The translations under genes were made by a program, and so were the position numbers. Below the pieces are notes generated by a model. The model was not told the DNA's origin. It ran no database searches and was given only the letters and a program-made list of their open reading frames with translations. Shown here in pieces: positions 46,786 through 56,689 of a DNA stretch of 64,000 nucleotides (positions are counted from its first letter, which is position 1; every line of letters begins with the position of its first letter). The DNA is taken from assembly GCA_015272215.1 (NCBI GenBank), contig JACYMD010000031.1, positions 58,010-122,009 of the forward strand, read 5' to 3'. The DNA is from Rivularia sp. T60_A2020_040 (GTDB lineage: Bacteria > Cyanobacteriota > Cyanobacteriia > Cyanobacteriales > Nostocaceae).

Positions 46786-46971
46786 AATTCCTAACTCTTA
46801 ACTCCTTTAATCCAAAATCTAAAATCCAAAATTTTCTAATAAATGGTGGATAAAATCAATATTATCCACCGTTGCACAACTATAGGGAATCACGAATTTT
46901 TTATTTAAGCCAAGCTATTTGAAGAGAAGCACACTGTTTTAGAGGTATTATTCGTTAGAGATGCATAACTG

Positions 46972-47277
46972 TTAGCTGAAGGGAGGAATTTTCCGTTCTC
47001 CCTTGTTCATTTTGGTATAAGTTTTCTGTGTTCCAATCATACTCCCAAGCAAGTATCCACCTAATCCATATAGTAATGGTATTAGCCAAGCGTCATCTTT
47101 CCGACTCGAATTAGATTTCTGTAACGTTTCTTTAGTAGATGGTTTAGTATTGGAAGATTGTGCTATTAATTCCCCTGATAAGTTATTTTCGATAGCACTC
47201 GTCGGTTTCACAACTACAGCAGACAATATCGCTAAACAAGCAGTTGCAAATGCTAATTTACGAGTTATCCTCATCAT
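46972..47277 (-). CDS. Small exported hypothetical protein
   Basis: 101 or 102 residues, no family recognised. I choose the ATG pair at 47272-47277, which has TTAGGA six bases upstream; the longer frame to 47340 lacks support. A signal peptide spans about 1-29 (RKLAFATACLAILSAVVV followed by KPTSA). A polar Ser/Lys/Thr region then leads to a short Gly-rich hydrophobic segment (WLIPLLYGLGGYLLGSMIG), which could anchor it or insert as a glycine-zipper-like helix. It stands alone between repeat-rich gaps. Confidence 0.6.
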   Translation of the reverse strand: MMRITRKLAFATACLAILSAVVVKPTSAIENNLSGELIAQSSNTKPSTKETLQKSNSSRKDDAWLIPLLYGLGGYLLGSMIGTQKTYTKMNKGERKIPPFS

Positions 47278-47994
47278 AATTCCTAACCTTTTTGATTTGA
47301 ATAGATATTTAGACATATGAGGATAATTCCTCACTCTCACCCGAAAATTGGCAGACAGAGGAATAGTCTTTATATACCTAAATTTTGGCTAGCAATAGCA
47401 GTTACCTTTTACTATTTGTACTAGTTTTTACTGAACAAAACAATGTTACTATGCTACAATTAGAGATTTGTCTATAAAAGTAACTTGGACATCAGTGTTA
47501 ATTATCATACAAATTTATAAGTATTTAGCTTCATAGAATCAAATACTTATTTTCTGCGCTCAGAGTTTGATATTGCGAGTCATCGGCGGATGTTTCGATT
47601 AGCTGCCCAATCAACTTGAGAAAAGTATTTAGTCAGATAATGTTAACTTAATTACTAAGTATCATTGATCAGGTTTTTAGTATAAATATCTGTAACACTC
47701 TGAGAATTTTGAGTAAAAACCCGACTTCTAAGCCCCAACTTTTAATTCGGTAATTACAACATTCAATAGTTACTAAAGTTTTCAGTTTATCTTTTTTAGA
47801 AGTTCTAATTCTAATTTTTGATGAAAATGTACTTAATAGTCTTGACTTTATAGAAATGAAAGACACTTAATTCTTGAACTATGTTCCCTTTGAGTGTATA
47901 AAGAAATGAAGCCCACTTTTTCAAGGGACTTCAGGTGCATTTCTAATAATTATTTATGCAATGGAAAGATGTTACAACACAATTCGTTTATAAA
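47278..47994. other. Long gap, no gene seen
   Basis: 717 bp between two leftward genes. It contains one isolated GAAGTCGGG-family arm (AAAAACCCGACTTCT at about 47715) with its conserved neighbour TATAAATATCTGTAAC near 47679. An open frame on the minus strand around 47669-47866 is a translation of this repeat, not a gene. Confidence 0.5.
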
Positions 47995-49203
47995 TTAAAC
48001 TGTTACTGGTGATTGCTTCAATTCAAAAATTTTCTCGATTACATCTTCCACAACTTTATCTGGTGTAGAAGCACCAGAGGTAATTCCGACAACAATTTTC
48101 CCATCTGGCAGCCATTGATTAGATATTTCGATATTGCCATTTAACTGACAGTGTTCGATACTATCTGGGGATATAATTCTCGCTACACTATCAATATGAT
48201 AGGAGGGTAATTCTCTTTCCACTGCAATTTCTTGCAAATGGGAAGTATTTGATGAATTGAATCCACCAATTACTATCATTAGATCGAGTTTTTCCTCTAC
48301 TAACTCCAGCATCGCATCTTGTCTTTCTTGAGTAGCATCGCAGATAGTATTAAAGCTTTGAAAATGCTGATTTAATTCGGCAGGATTATACTTTTTCATC
48401 ATGGTATGCTCAAATAACTTACCAATCTGTTCGGTTTCTCCTTTGAGCATTGTAGTTTGATTGGCAATGCCAACTTTTTCTAAATCTTTATCTGGATCAA
48501 ATCCTGGGGAACAAGCTTTACTGAATTTGGCGAGAAATTCTTCTCTATTACCGCCATTTAAAATATAATCGGCAACATATTCTGCTTCTTGTAAATTTAA
48601 CACAATCAGATATTTACCAGCAAAAGAACTAGTCGCAATAGTTTCTTCGTGTTTATATTTGCCGTGAATTATAGAAGTACAATCGACTTTTTTATGTTTT
48701 TCAACAGTATTCCAAACTTTAGAAACCCAAGGACAAGTTGTATCAACAATTTTGCAACTTTTATCATTAAGTAACTGCATTTCTTGAACACTTGCTCCAA
48801 ATGCAGGTAAAATTACAACATCTCCAGATTCGACCATAGAAAAGTCTTTTTGACCAGCTTCTACAGAAATAAATCCCACCTGCATTTCTCGTAAACGTTG
48901 ATTTACTGATGGGTTATGAATAATCTCATTAGTAATCCAAATCTTTTCTAAAGGAAAATGCTTACGAGTCTCATAAGCCATGGCTACAGCACGTTCAACT
49001 CCCCAGCAAAAGCCAAAAGCTTCCGCAAGACGAATAGTAACATCACCGCGAGTCAAAGTATAATTATTATCTCGAATTTCCTGAATTAAACTGCTTTGAT
49101 ATTCCGAATGTAACTGAGTCGCTACTTCTTTTTGATGTCCAAATCCTCGACGATGGTAATTGTCCGAATGTTGTAATGCACGTTTAAAAGCTTTTGTATC
49201 CAT
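47995..49203 (-). CDS. ispH: 4-Hydroxy-3-methylbut-2-enyl diphosphate reductase
   Basis: 402 residues, last enzyme of the MEP isoprenoid pathway; makes IPP and DMAPP using a 4Fe-4S cluster. The cluster cysteines are in [30 protein letters not shown] and [14 protein letters not shown], with [15 protein letters not shown] and [16 protein letters not shown] for substrate binding. The length, about 80 residues more than E. coli, and the N-terminal extension (about 1-55) fit the cyanobacterial/plant type, which takes electrons from ferredoxin. It supplies precursors to the UppS encoded at 16.5 kb. Confidence 0.96.
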   Translation of the reverse strand: MDTKAFKRALQHSDNYHRRGFGHQKEVATQLHSEYQSSLIQEIRDNNYTLTRGDVTIRLAEAFGFCWGVERAVAMAYETRKHFPLEKIWITNEIIHNPSVNQRLREMQVGFISVEAGQKDFSMVESGDVVILPAFGASVQEMQLLNDKSCKIVDTTCPWVSKVWNTVEKHKKVDCTSIIHGKYKHEETIATSSFAGKYLIVLNLQEAEYVADYILNGGNREEFLAKFSKACSPGFDPDKDLEKVGIANQTTMLKGETEQIGKLFEHTMMKKYNPAELNQHFQSFNTICDATQERQDAMLELVEEKLDLMIVIGGFNSSNTSHLQEIAVERELPSYHIDSVARIISPDSIEHCQLNGNIEISNQWLPDGKIVVGITSGASTPDKVVEDVIEKIFELKQSPVTV

Positions 49204-49205
49204 AA

Positions 49206-49310
49206 TATTAGTTGTTAGTGGTTGGTGGTTAGTGGTTAGTGGTTGGTGGTTAGTCGTTGGTGAGTACTAGAACAACTATCAACTATCAACTATCAACCAT
49301 CAATTTTTCC
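49206..49310. repeat. GGTTAGT/GGTTGGT and CAACTAT tandem heptamers
   Basis: Six to eight GGTTAGT or GGTTGGT units (49210-49262), then four CAACTAT-like units (49273-49302), fill the short gap between ispH and the SGNH gene. The ispH ATG starts directly beside it, so its promoter must lie within or beyond the array. Confidence 0.8.
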
Positions 49311-50123
49311 CTATTCACTACTCATTTGAGAGTATAACTGTAAAGCAGAACTCCAAACTAAATAACCATTGGGATTAAGATGTAATCCATCAGTTGTCAA
49401 ATTTGAACGGAGATTTCCTTGTTTATCGGCAAACAAAGGATATAGATTCAAATATTTTACGTCTTCTTTTGCTGCTATGGTTTGCAACTGTTGATTTAAG
49501 TTGCGAATACGACTATTTGGAATTGCTACAAGCTTTTCTTTTCCTTCCCAAGTTGCTTCTTCTCCTTGATGTGGCAGAATTGACTGAATAACTATTTGTG
49601 CTTTGGGATGCTTTTGACGCAAATAAGCCATTGTCTGTCGTTGATTGTTTAAAATTGTTTGATCATCGATATTAGCAATTAAATCGTTAATGCCTATCAT
49701 TACAAAAATTGTTTCCGGTGTGGTTTGATCAAATAAATTCAATCTTTTTAATAAACCAGCAGTTTTTTCCCCAGAAATTCCCTGATTTAACCATGTTTTA
49801 TTATCTGGTAATAATTCTACAGGAAACCACAAACTGAGAGAATCTCCAGCCAGTATAGTTAAATGGCGGGGCTTTTTCTCTGCTGCAACTTCAGCTTCCT
49901 GTTTGAGAATATTCACCCATTTTTCATAGTCAAATTGATGACGTTTACCTAGTTGAGTTTGACTATTAGAAGTTGGTGTAGGGGTAGGAGAAACCCCAGT
50001 ACCAAAAAAAGCGGTAAAACCCTGCTGTTTCCCCACCAGTAAAATTACCGTTAATAAAAGTATTAAATTACTTAATAAAGAGAAAAATGCCCAAGCAGGA
50101 AAAGTTTTAACAGAACTAGACAC
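49311..50123 (-). CDS. SGNH/GDSL-type esterase or lipase, membrane-anchored
   Basis: 270 residues. One N-terminal hydrophobic helix (about 11-30, FFSLLSNLILLLTVILLVG) anchors or exports it, followed by a Thr/Pro linker. The SGNH blocks are present: Ser in ILAGDSLSLWFPVE, Gly in NQGISGEKTAG, Asn in MIGINDLIANI, and the Asp-His dyad in TDGLHLNPNGYLVW. It probably removes acyl groups from a periplasmic glycan or lipid. The start is GTG at 50121-50123 without a clear Shine-Dalgarno. Substrate unknown. Confidence 0.87.
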   Translation of the reverse strand: MSSSVKTFPAWAFFSLLSNLILLLTVILLVGKQQGFTAFFGTGVSPTPTPTSNSQTQLGKRHQFDYEKWVNILKQEAEVAAEKKPRHLTILAGDSLSLWFPVELLPDNKTWLNQGISGEKTAGLLKRLNLFDQTTPETIFVMIGINDLIANIDDQTILNNQRQTMAYLRQKHPKAQIVIQSILPHQGEEATWEGKEKLVAIPNSRIRNLNQQLQTIAAKEDVKYLNLYPLFADKQGNLRSNLTTDGLHLNPNGYLVWSSALQLYSQMSSE

Positions 50124-50267
50124 GGGTCGCGAGATAAATCTATTATTTGCATAAGATTGTAATCTACACTTTGTCGGATGAATAGGGAATAGGGAATTGG
50201 GAATGAGTTAGTGCTACCGGAGTTATGAATTTTAACCTTTAACCTTTAACCTCTAACCTTTAACTCA

Positions 50268-50470
50268 CATCTTGCACCATCTATAAGTTAACAATAAATG
50301 TTACTCAGTATTTATCCAAATACTCGACTACGTTCCGATACGCCTAGGACTGGAAGTCCTAGTCTAAAAGCATAAGTCCATTTAAATGGACTATGAATAT
50401 CTCGTAGAAAGTAAATTTATTTATTACTAGTCTTTAATAAAGCTAAGTATTTATGAGTAAGGTGCAAGAT
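50268..50470 (-). mobile_element. Miniature inverted-repeat element, copy C (inverted)
   Basis: Plus-strand ends CATCTTGCACCA (50268-50279) and AAGGTGCAAGAT (50459-50470) are inverted repeats. Read on the minus strand, it carries TAGTCCATTTAAATGGACTT, then CTAGGACTTCCAGTCCTAG, in the same order and spacing as copies A and B. The outer arms have diverged. It lies between the SGNH and truncated amt genes. Confidence 0.72.
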
Positions 50471-50485
50471 TTAAGTTAACCTATT

Positions 50486-51556
50486 TTAACCTTTATAAGC
50501 TTCTTCACCGTGTTCGCTAATGTCCATTCCTTGTAATTCAGCGTTTTCATGCACTCGTAATCCCACTGTGATATCAACTACTTTGAGGATAATCCAGGTA
50601 CCAAATCCGGCGATAAAATAAGTAAGCGCGATTGCAGCCAATTCTAAAAGTAATTCGTCGGGGTTGCCAAATAATAAACCGTTTCTTGCTCCTGGATTTA
50701 CTGCTCTACTGGCAAAGATACCTGTCAAAATCAGTCCGACGGTACCACCAATCCCATGTATGGGATAAGTGTCTAAAGCATCATCAACCTGCATTTTATG
50801 CTTGATGCTGACGGCGTAGAAACAAATAAAAGTGGTGATACTACCAATTAAAATTGCTGCTATGGGTGTGACGAATCCCGCAGCTGCGGTAATACCGACT
50901 AATCCTGTAACGCTTCCGGTTGCTATACCTACTGCTGTCGGTTTACCCCGTAGGCTTTTTTCTAAAATTAACCATGTTAAAGCTCCCGCTGCGGCGCTGG
51001 TATTAGTATTTACAAAGGCAATTACTGCTAAATTATTGGCTTCTAAAGCACTACCTGCGTTAAAGCCAAACCAACCAAACCATAGTAAACCAGCACCCAA
51101 TAAAATAAAAGCGACATTGTGTGGTGGACTTAATTTATCGGGATAAGTTTTCCGGGGTTTAAGATACATCGCGGCAACAAAAGCAGACACTCCAGAACTT
51201 ATATGTACAACTGTAGCGCCAGCAAAATCCAAGGCACCCCAACCACCAGATAAACTTAATAATCCACCTATACCCCAAACCATATGGGCTATTGGGGAAT
51301 AAACGAAAATTGACCACAAAACCACAAATACTGAGTATCCTGTAAAACTAGTGCGTTCGGCTATCGCGCCGGAAATTAAGGCTGGGGCGAAAATGGCAAA
51401 CATTCCTTGATAAGCCATAAATGCTAAATGGGGAATTTGTGGTGCATATTCGCTCGGTTGCAAACCAACGTCATTTAAACCCAGCCATTCTAATCCCCCA
51501 AAGAATGCGTTACCGGGTGCAAAAGCAAAGCTATAACCCCACAGAACCCAAGTCAC
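50486..51556 (-). CDS. Ammonium transporter, N-terminus missing (probable pseudogene)
   Basis: 356 codons of an Amt channel. The frame begins at GTG 51554-51556 with TWVLWGYSFAFAPGNAFFGG, which is the end of transmembrane helix 3 in complete Amt proteins; only four more codons precede it before an in-frame TAA. Helices 1-2 (about 70 residues) are absent, and I found no trace of them in the 200 bp upstream, which is STRR and AT-rich sequence. The rest is intact, with the pore His region (GATVVHISSGVSAFV) and DTYPIHGIGGTVG, ending ISEHGEEAYKG. A complete amt lies 3 kb away. Without helices 1-2 it is unlikely to make a channel. Confidence 0.8.
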   Translation of the reverse strand: MTWVLWGYSFAFAPGNAFFGGLEWLGLNDVGLQPSEYAPQIPHLAFMAYQGMFAIFAPALISGAIAERTSFTGYSVFVVLWSIFVYSPIAHMVWGIGGLLSLSGGWGALDFAGATVVHISSGVSAFVAAMYLKPRKTYPDKLSPPHNVAFILLGAGLLWFGWFGFNAGSALEANNLAVIAFVNTNTSAAAGALTWLILEKSLRGKPTAVGIATGSVTGLVGITAAAGFVTPIAAILIGSITTFICFYAVSIKHKMQVDDALDTYPIHGIGGTVGLILTGIFASRAVNPGARNGLLFGNPDELLLELAAIALTYFIAGFGTWIILKVVDITVGLRVHENAELQGMDISEHGEEAYKG

Positions 51557-51720
51557 ACCGAGATTTTAATTTTTAAAAATAAATTAATATGTGTTTTTTT
51601 TGGCTTTTTACTTAATGGGTTTTGTTTGCGATTTACAATTTTTATAATAGGGTGCTTGAAAAGTTTTGGGCGAATATAATATTTGCCGGGCATAGTATTA
51701 ATTTAGACTTTTCAAACATC

Positions 51721-51762
51721 CTCTATTACCCATTTCCAATTACCAATTACCAATTACCAATA
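51721..51762. repeat. CCAATTA tandem heptamers at the antiporter start
   Basis: Five CCAATTA units run up to four bases before the GTG start at 51766. The upstream open frame translates them as PITNYQLPI and should not be counted as protein. Confidence 0.8.
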
Positions 51763-51765
51763 AAA

Positions 51766-53397
51766 GTGTTAACAAGCTTTATCTTAATCCTACTTCTGGG
51801 TTTTTTCGTCGGACAAGTTGCTCGACGGTTGAAAGCTCCTGCATTAGTAGGTATGATTTTGGTCGGAATTCTCCTCGGGCCTCAAGTTACTAACCTCATC
51901 GCTCCGAATGTACTTGCAGCATCTGCGGCTTTACGAACTATAGCTGTAATGGTAATTTTGATGAAGGCTGGTTTAGGCTTAGATCGAGATAAATTATCAC
52001 AGCAAGGAACTGTAGCGCTACGGTTGGGATTTTTACCTGCAACTTGCGAAGCTTTGGTTATTGCTTTGGCTGCAATGTGGATTTTAAAGTTCGACTTTGC
52101 CACTGGATTATTATTAGGCTGTATCATTGGAGCCGAATCTCCTGCGGTAATTGTACCGGGAATGCTGCGACTCAAAAGTCTGGGTTGGGGTGTTACTAAG
52201 GGTATTCCTGATGCTATCCTCACGGGTAGCGCTTTGTCAGATGTATTATTGTTACTAGTATTTAGTTTATTGCTGAATTTTTTGGGACAAGGAGCAAATT
52301 CTGGAGTAACATTACCTTTTGGCTTAACTTTAAATGCGTTTCAGCTTTTACCGATTCAAATTATTTGTCAAATTGTTTTAGGAATATTATTCGGTTTAGT
52401 CATAGCAAAATTATTAGTTTTATTGCTGACAAAGCAGAATTGGACTCAAAATACTGTTCAAGATACTCTAATTGCAGCGAGTTTAGCATTATTGCTGGTA
52501 GTAATAGCGGAGAAATTCCCCTTCTTCTCTGGTTATTTAGCAGTAATGACAACGGGATTTTTTCTCATAGAATTTGATGCTCCTTTAGCCAGAAGATTAC
52601 GTTCTGGTTTCGATAGTTTATGGGTTATAGCAGAAATCATTTTGTTTGTATTACTCGGAGCAAGTATTCAAATACAAGTGTTAGAAAAAACTCTGGTGCC
52701 TGGTTTGATAATTATCGCCATTGGTACGCTTATAGGACGTTCTCTGGGATGGTATTTATCTACATTAGGAAGTAATTGGAAATGGCAAGAAAAGTTATTT
52801 TTACTACCAGGTAACTCCGCAAAAGCCACAGTTCAAGCCGCAATTGGAGCGATTCCCTTAGCACAAGGAATTGATGGTGGAGAGACAATATTGGCGATCG
52901 CCGCTTTATCTATTTTAGTAACTGCACCTTTAGGAGCTTGGGGAATTCCCACTTTTGCACCAAAGTTGTTAGAGCGGGGTGAAGTAGACCCCACAAAAGT
53001 GGCGATCGCTAGTAGGATTATGATATTAGCTGCGGTTGATAGTTCTGCTATGGCTACTCAAGTATTAATTAAAGCGGCTGATTTTGCTCGTCGTAGTAAT
53101 GGTGAAGTAATTGTATTGCACGTGATTAACACAATTGATGCTGAAGGTATAGAATTTTTAGAGAAAAAATCCCAACGTATTTTAGCAGACATTCGCCATC
53201 AATTTATTACAATTACAGGTTCAGTTCCAGAATCAATTATTCGTACAGCTGAAAATTATCAAGTTACTGATATTGTCATGGGTAAACGAGGACATCAATC
53301 TTGGGAGACGCTTTTGGTGGGTTCAGTTTCTCAAGCAGTATTAGAATCCAGTTTGATTCCTGTGATTTTAGTGGAGAATGAAAGTATTGTTCGATAG
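51766..53397 (+). CDS. Cation/proton antiporter with C-terminal universal stress domain
   Basis: About 543 residues. A CPA-type Na+/H+ exchanger domain (about 1-390) shows a dozen hydrophobic helices, with APALVGMILVGILLGPQV, MVILMKAGLGLDRDKL and the TM5-like GAESPAVIVPGMLR. The C-terminus (about 405-543) is a Usp domain: IMILAAVDSSAMATQVLIKA, EVIVLHVINTID, MGKRGHQSWETLLVGSVSQA, IPVILVE, with a nucleotide-binding Gly-rich loop. The Usp part may regulate transport through ATP or a messenger. The start is GTG at 51766; the longer frame is repeat-derived. It is divergent from the truncated amt. Confidence 0.88.
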   Translation: MLTSFILILLLGFFVGQVARRLKAPALVGMILVGILLGPQVTNLIAPNVLAASAALRTIAVMVILMKAGLGLDRDKLSQQGTVALRLGFLPATCEALVIALAAMWILKFDFATGLLLGCIIGAESPAVIVPGMLRLKSLGWGVTKGIPDAILTGSALSDVLLLLVFSLLLNFLGQGANSGVTLPFGLTLNAFQLLPIQIICQIVLGILFGLVIAKLLVLLLTKQNWTQNTVQDTLIAASLALLLVVIAEKFPFFSGYLAVMTTGFFLIEFDAPLARRLRSGFDSLWVIAEIILFVLLGASIQIQVLEKTLVPGLIIIAIGTLIGRSLGWYLSTLGSNWKWQEKLFLLPGNSAKATVQAAIGAIPLAQGIDGGETILAIAALSILVTAPLGAWGIPTFAPKLLERGEVDPTKVAIASRIMILAAVDSSAMATQVLIKAADFARRSNGEVIVLHVINTIDAEGIEFLEKKSQRILADIRHQFITITGSVPESIIRTAENYQVTDIVMGKRGHQSWETLLVGSVSQAVLESSLIPVILVENESIVR

Positions 53398-53404
53398 TGA
53401 GGTA

Positions 53405-53467
53405 AGAAGTCGGGTTTTTATGACTATTTTGTGCTGTTACCAATCATCTCGTAAAAACCCGACTTCT
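53405..53467. terminator. Bidirectional terminator, GAAGTCGGG family
   Basis: AGAAGTCGGGTTTTT (53405-53419) and AAAAACCCGACTTCT (53453-53467) form a perfect 15-bp stem with a 33-nt loop, with T-runs in both directions. It lies exactly between the convergent antiporter and amt genes. Confidence 0.75.
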
Positions 53468-53474
53468 CAGTTCC

Positions 53475-55067
53475 TTACAAACTACTAGGCATATCTCCTG
53501 ATGTTGAAACTCCAGGTCTATCTATTTCACTATATCCAATAGTGTCAGCTTCTTTAGCAAAACCGCTATAAGCTTCCATTCCGTGTTCACCAATATCCAA
53601 ACCTTCCAATTCTTCTTCGCGGGTTACACGAATACCTAATGTCGCTTTCAACGCTACCCAGAAGATGGTGCTGAGTAAGACAGTCATTCCTCCTACAGCC
53701 AAAGCACCTGCAAGTTGAATGAATAAAGGTTGGATACCACCACCAAAGAATAAACCAGCATTTGGTCCTTCAGCATAAATACCGTCGGGAGTTCCTCCGA
53801 CAGCAAATAAACCTACAGCCAAAGTACCCCATAAACCGCAGACCAAGTGAACGGAAAGCGCACCTACTGGGTCGTCAATTCTGATTTTATCGAAGAACGT
53901 AACAGAAAATACTACCAAAGTTCCGGCAATTGCACCAATAATTACCGCACTACCCAAGTTTACCCAAGCACAAGGTGCAGTAATACCTACCAAACCAGCC
54001 AAAACACCGTTGATAATCATCGATAAATCTGGCTTACCTAAATAACCCCAAGCTACAAAACAAGCAGCAGCTCCACCAGCGGCAGCAGCTAAGTTAGTAG
54101 TCAAAGCAATGTGAGCAATGGCATTCGCATCAGCAGCCATTGTAGAACCGGGGTTGAAACCAAACCAGCCCAACCACAAAATCAAACATCCCAAGGTGGC
54201 TATGCTCAAATTATGCGGAGGTATAGCATTGATTCTACCGTCGCTATACTTACCTATACGAGGACCAAGTATCGCTGCTCCCATTAAAGCTGCCCAACCA
54301 CCGACTGAGTGTACAACTGTAGAACCTGCAAAATCCCAGAACTCCGCTTTGGCTAACCAGCCACCACCCCAAATCCAATGTCCGGTAATTGGGTAAGCAA
54401 TACCAACTAGTAACAAGCTAAAAATCAAGAAGTCAAGAAATTTGATTCTTTCGGCGACGGCTCCAGATACAATTGTCGCAGCGGTTCCAGCAAATGCTAA
54501 CTGGAATAAGAATTTTGCGGATAAGGGTACACCAGCCCAGTTCAGAGAACTGAAAACACCTTGATAAGTATCACCTGTAACGGGGCTGTTATCCACACCT
54601 TGCAGCAAGAACCCATTTAAACCAAAGAATGGGGTTCCATCGCCGAACATAATACCAAACCCAATTACCCAAAAAGCCAGAGTAGCCAAAGCAAACACAA
54701 TCAAGTTCTTTGTGAGAATATTAACGGCGTTTTTCTGACGACACATTCCGGTTTCTAACATTCCGAAACCAGCGTTCATGAAGATGACCAAAAATGCGGC
54801 AATTGCCACCCAAAGCGTATCTAATGCAATTTTGAGTTCCGCTGTCGTTGGTCCTTCCGCAGCAGGAGCTTGAGCAACTGCGGCATAACTCCAAGCCAAT
54901 ACAATTAAGCCTGCAATAGGTAAAGAAGCACGCAAACTAGGGTTTAAACCTTTAATTCCTCGCTCTACTTGTTTGACAAATGAGCTATTGTGTGTAGCGC
55001 TTCGCGACTGTTTTGAATTACCTATTCGACTTTTTCTATTATTTCTTTTTCGCGTTAGTTTTTGCAT
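53475..55067 (-). CDS. amt: Ammonium transporter Amt (full length)
   Basis: 530 residues, ammonium/ammonia channel of the cytoplasmic membrane. A basic 45-residue stretch precedes a signal-like helix ([20 protein letters not shown]), then eleven transmembrane helices: [33 protein letters not shown], the pore His in [17 protein letters not shown] and [16 protein letters not shown]. The C-terminus ends in a cytoplasmic tail with [16 protein letters not shown], the GlnK/GlnB-responsive type. I choose ATG 55067 with GGAG five bases upstream over GTG 55073. An NtcA-type promoter lies about 440 bp upstream, which implies nitrogen-starvation induction. Confidence 0.95.
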   Translation of the reverse strand: MQKLTRKRNNRKSRIGNSKQSRSATHNSSFVKQVERGIKGLNPSLRASLPIAGLIVLAWSYAAVAQAPAAEGPTTAELKIALDTLWVAIAAFLVIFMNAGFGMLETGMCRQKNAVNILTKNLIVFALATLAFWVIGFGIMFGDGTPFFGLNGFLLQGVDNSPVTGDTYQGVFSSLNWAGVPLSAKFLFQLAFAGTAATIVSGAVAERIKFLDFLIFSLLLVGIAYPITGHWIWGGGWLAKAEFWDFAGSTVVHSVGGWAALMGAAILGPRIGKYSDGRINAIPPHNLSIATLGCLILWLGWFGFNPGSTMAADANAIAHIALTTNLAAAAGGAAACFVAWGYLGKPDLSMIINGVLAGLVGITAPCAWVNLGSAVIIGAIAGTLVVFSVTFFDKIRIDDPVGALSVHLVCGLWGTLAVGLFAVGGTPDGIYAEGPNAGLFFGGGIQPLFIQLAGALAVGGMTVLLSTIFWVALKATLGIRVTREEELEGLDIGEHGMEAYSGFAKEADTIGYSEIDRPGVSTSGDMPSSL

Positions 55068-55899
55068 CTTCACTCCAAAACTTCCTTAACTTTTCTTGAC
55101 TGGAAAAACACCGCTTTCTTTATGGTAAAACAATCCCACTACTAAGTCGAAACTAGCCAATTAACAATCAGCTTGTTAGCTAGACTCGATATCAAAAAAC
55201 ATCATTTTCCCGAATCGCATCATTTGCTCTTCGGTAATTTATGTTTGTTTCTTATACCGATGAAAGATGTTTTGAGAAAAGCCTATTAAACAAATAGGAA
55301 ATCAAACAATCTAGTTAACAGTCAACAAAGCAATGATACATCTGTCGCTGCAACTAGGTTTTCTTGAAAGATTATTAAACATTATTATTATGTATTTTTG
55401 GAAACCTCTCAAGTAGCCTCATCAATTCTTTAATGATTAGATATTTATCTAAAAGCCTTTTCATTTAGGAACTTGCTACCTTTTAAAAAGTTACAACGGT
55501 TAGAAAACAATATTTACAGGACACTGTTTGTAAATTCTGTAACTGTTGTTACTATTTTTTAGTGTTTCAAGTCATTTGTGGCAGTTGTTGAAGCTCTAAA
55601 TCACCGTTAGAATCAGCCTTTTGTCAATAAATCATAATTTTATGATTGCAAATAAATCTGGTGTTTATCGCTTTTTGATACTAAAAATTATCTTGCTACT
55701 TACGTAGAATAAAATGAATTTTTTATAAGAAATGTAAATAATTATTTTTGGTGTTTTTTAAGGCATGAATTTGCGATTTAGAGTTTATTTTTATGATCAA
55801 TTTTTTAATTGAAGAAATAATAGTAAAAATACCAGTGCGGGCAAGTTAGTTTGAGTAACTTTTTCTCTAATCGCAATTTGTCAAACTTTGATAACGGCT
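55068..55899. other. Intergenic region upstream of amt and downstream of purE
   Basis: About 830 bp with no gene. It contains the NtcA-type promoter at 55511-55552, read leftward, so amt has a long 5' leader of about 440 nt. The leader shows no strong hairpin that I recognise. The sequence from 55560 to 55899 is AT-rich. Confidence 0.6.
55511..55552 (-). promoter_or_regulatory. NtcA-activated class II promoter of amt
   Basis: GTAACTGTTGTTAC at 55539-55552 is GTA-N8-TAC, here even a GTAAC-N4-GTTAC palindrome. Read on the minus strand, 22 bases separate the box from a TAAATA (-10) at 55516-55511, the spacing usual for NtcA-dependent promoters. The start point would be near 55504. It lies in front of an ammonium transporter, a known NtcA target. 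Confidence 0.78.
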
Positions 55900-56415
55900 T
55901 TACATCTGTTCTAAATATTTTTGGTAGCCTAATTTTTCTAAATTTTCTTGCTTTGTAATCACGGAATCTCGGAGATTTTGACGATATAGAATCACTTTTT
56001 CCAGTAAATCTGGTTGATGAGTAGCGAGTATTTGTACGGCTAAAAGTCCAGCATTTTTGGCATTACCGATAGCCACAGTTGCGACTGGTATACCTGCTGG
56101 CATTTGCACGATAGAATGTAAAGAATCGACACCTTTTAAATAACGACTGGCAACGGGAACCCCAATTACCGGAAGCGGGGTTAAAGCAGCAACCATACCG
56201 GGAAGATGTGCTGCACCACCGGCTCCAGCAATAATCACTTTAATTCCGCGAGAAACCGCAGACTGAGCATATTCCACCATGCGGTGTGGAGTACGATGAG
56301 CGCTGACGATCGCAACTTCAGTAGTCACGTCAAATTCTGCACAAATTGCGATCGCGTCTTGCATAGTGGGTAAATCGGAGTCGCTACCCATGATAATGCC
56401 GATTAAGGGAGTCAT
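55900..56415 (-). CDS. purE: 5-(Carboxyamino)imidazole ribonucleotide mutase
   Basis: About 171 residues, purine biosynthesis (N5-CAIR to CAIR). The class I PurE motifs are [30 protein letters not shown] (catalytic His), and [21 protein letters not shown] place the start at ATG 56413-56415 (MTPLIGI) and not at the upstream TTG 56421. It is monocistronic here; purK is not adjacent. Confidence 0.96.
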   Translation of the reverse strand: MTPLIGIIMGSDSDLPTMQDAIAICAEFDVTTEVAIVSAHRTPHRMVEYAQSAVSRGIKVIIAGAGGAAHLPGMVAALTPLPVIGVPVASRYLKGVDSLHSIVQMPAGIPVATVAIGNAKNAGLLAVQILATHQPDLLEKVILYRQNLRDSVITKQENLEKLGYQKYLEQM

Positions 56416-56537
56416 AAGCAATTTTGGATTTTGGATTTTGGATTGAGGGAGTTAGGAGTTGGGAGTTAGTACCACCGGAGTTGGGAGTTGGGAATTAGGA
56501 GTTATAAGTAATTAAAATTCTAAATTGTTCCTTTGTC

Positions 56538-56612
56538 TACCTCCCATGCCCAATTACCCATTCCCAATTCGCAATTACCCATTACCAATTACCCATTACC
56601 AATTACCAAAAA
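56538..56612. repeat. CCCATTACCAATT tandem heptamers
   Basis: About nine CCAATTA/CCCATTA units lie between purE and nagA (divergent genes). GGAGTTGGGAGTTAG units also occur at 56447-56500, just upstream of purE. Confidence 0.8.
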
Positions 56613-56689
56613 TGATATTTTTGTTCTTGATTAATAGTGCTAGTTCCTATCAAAATCGAATTAGCTTTAACTAATATTTCGTAAATCCC

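Noticed and set aside
47669..47866. 65-codon minus-strand frame
   Set aside because: Its C-terminal part is translated GAAGTCGGG-type repeat; the rest is AT-rich and without support.
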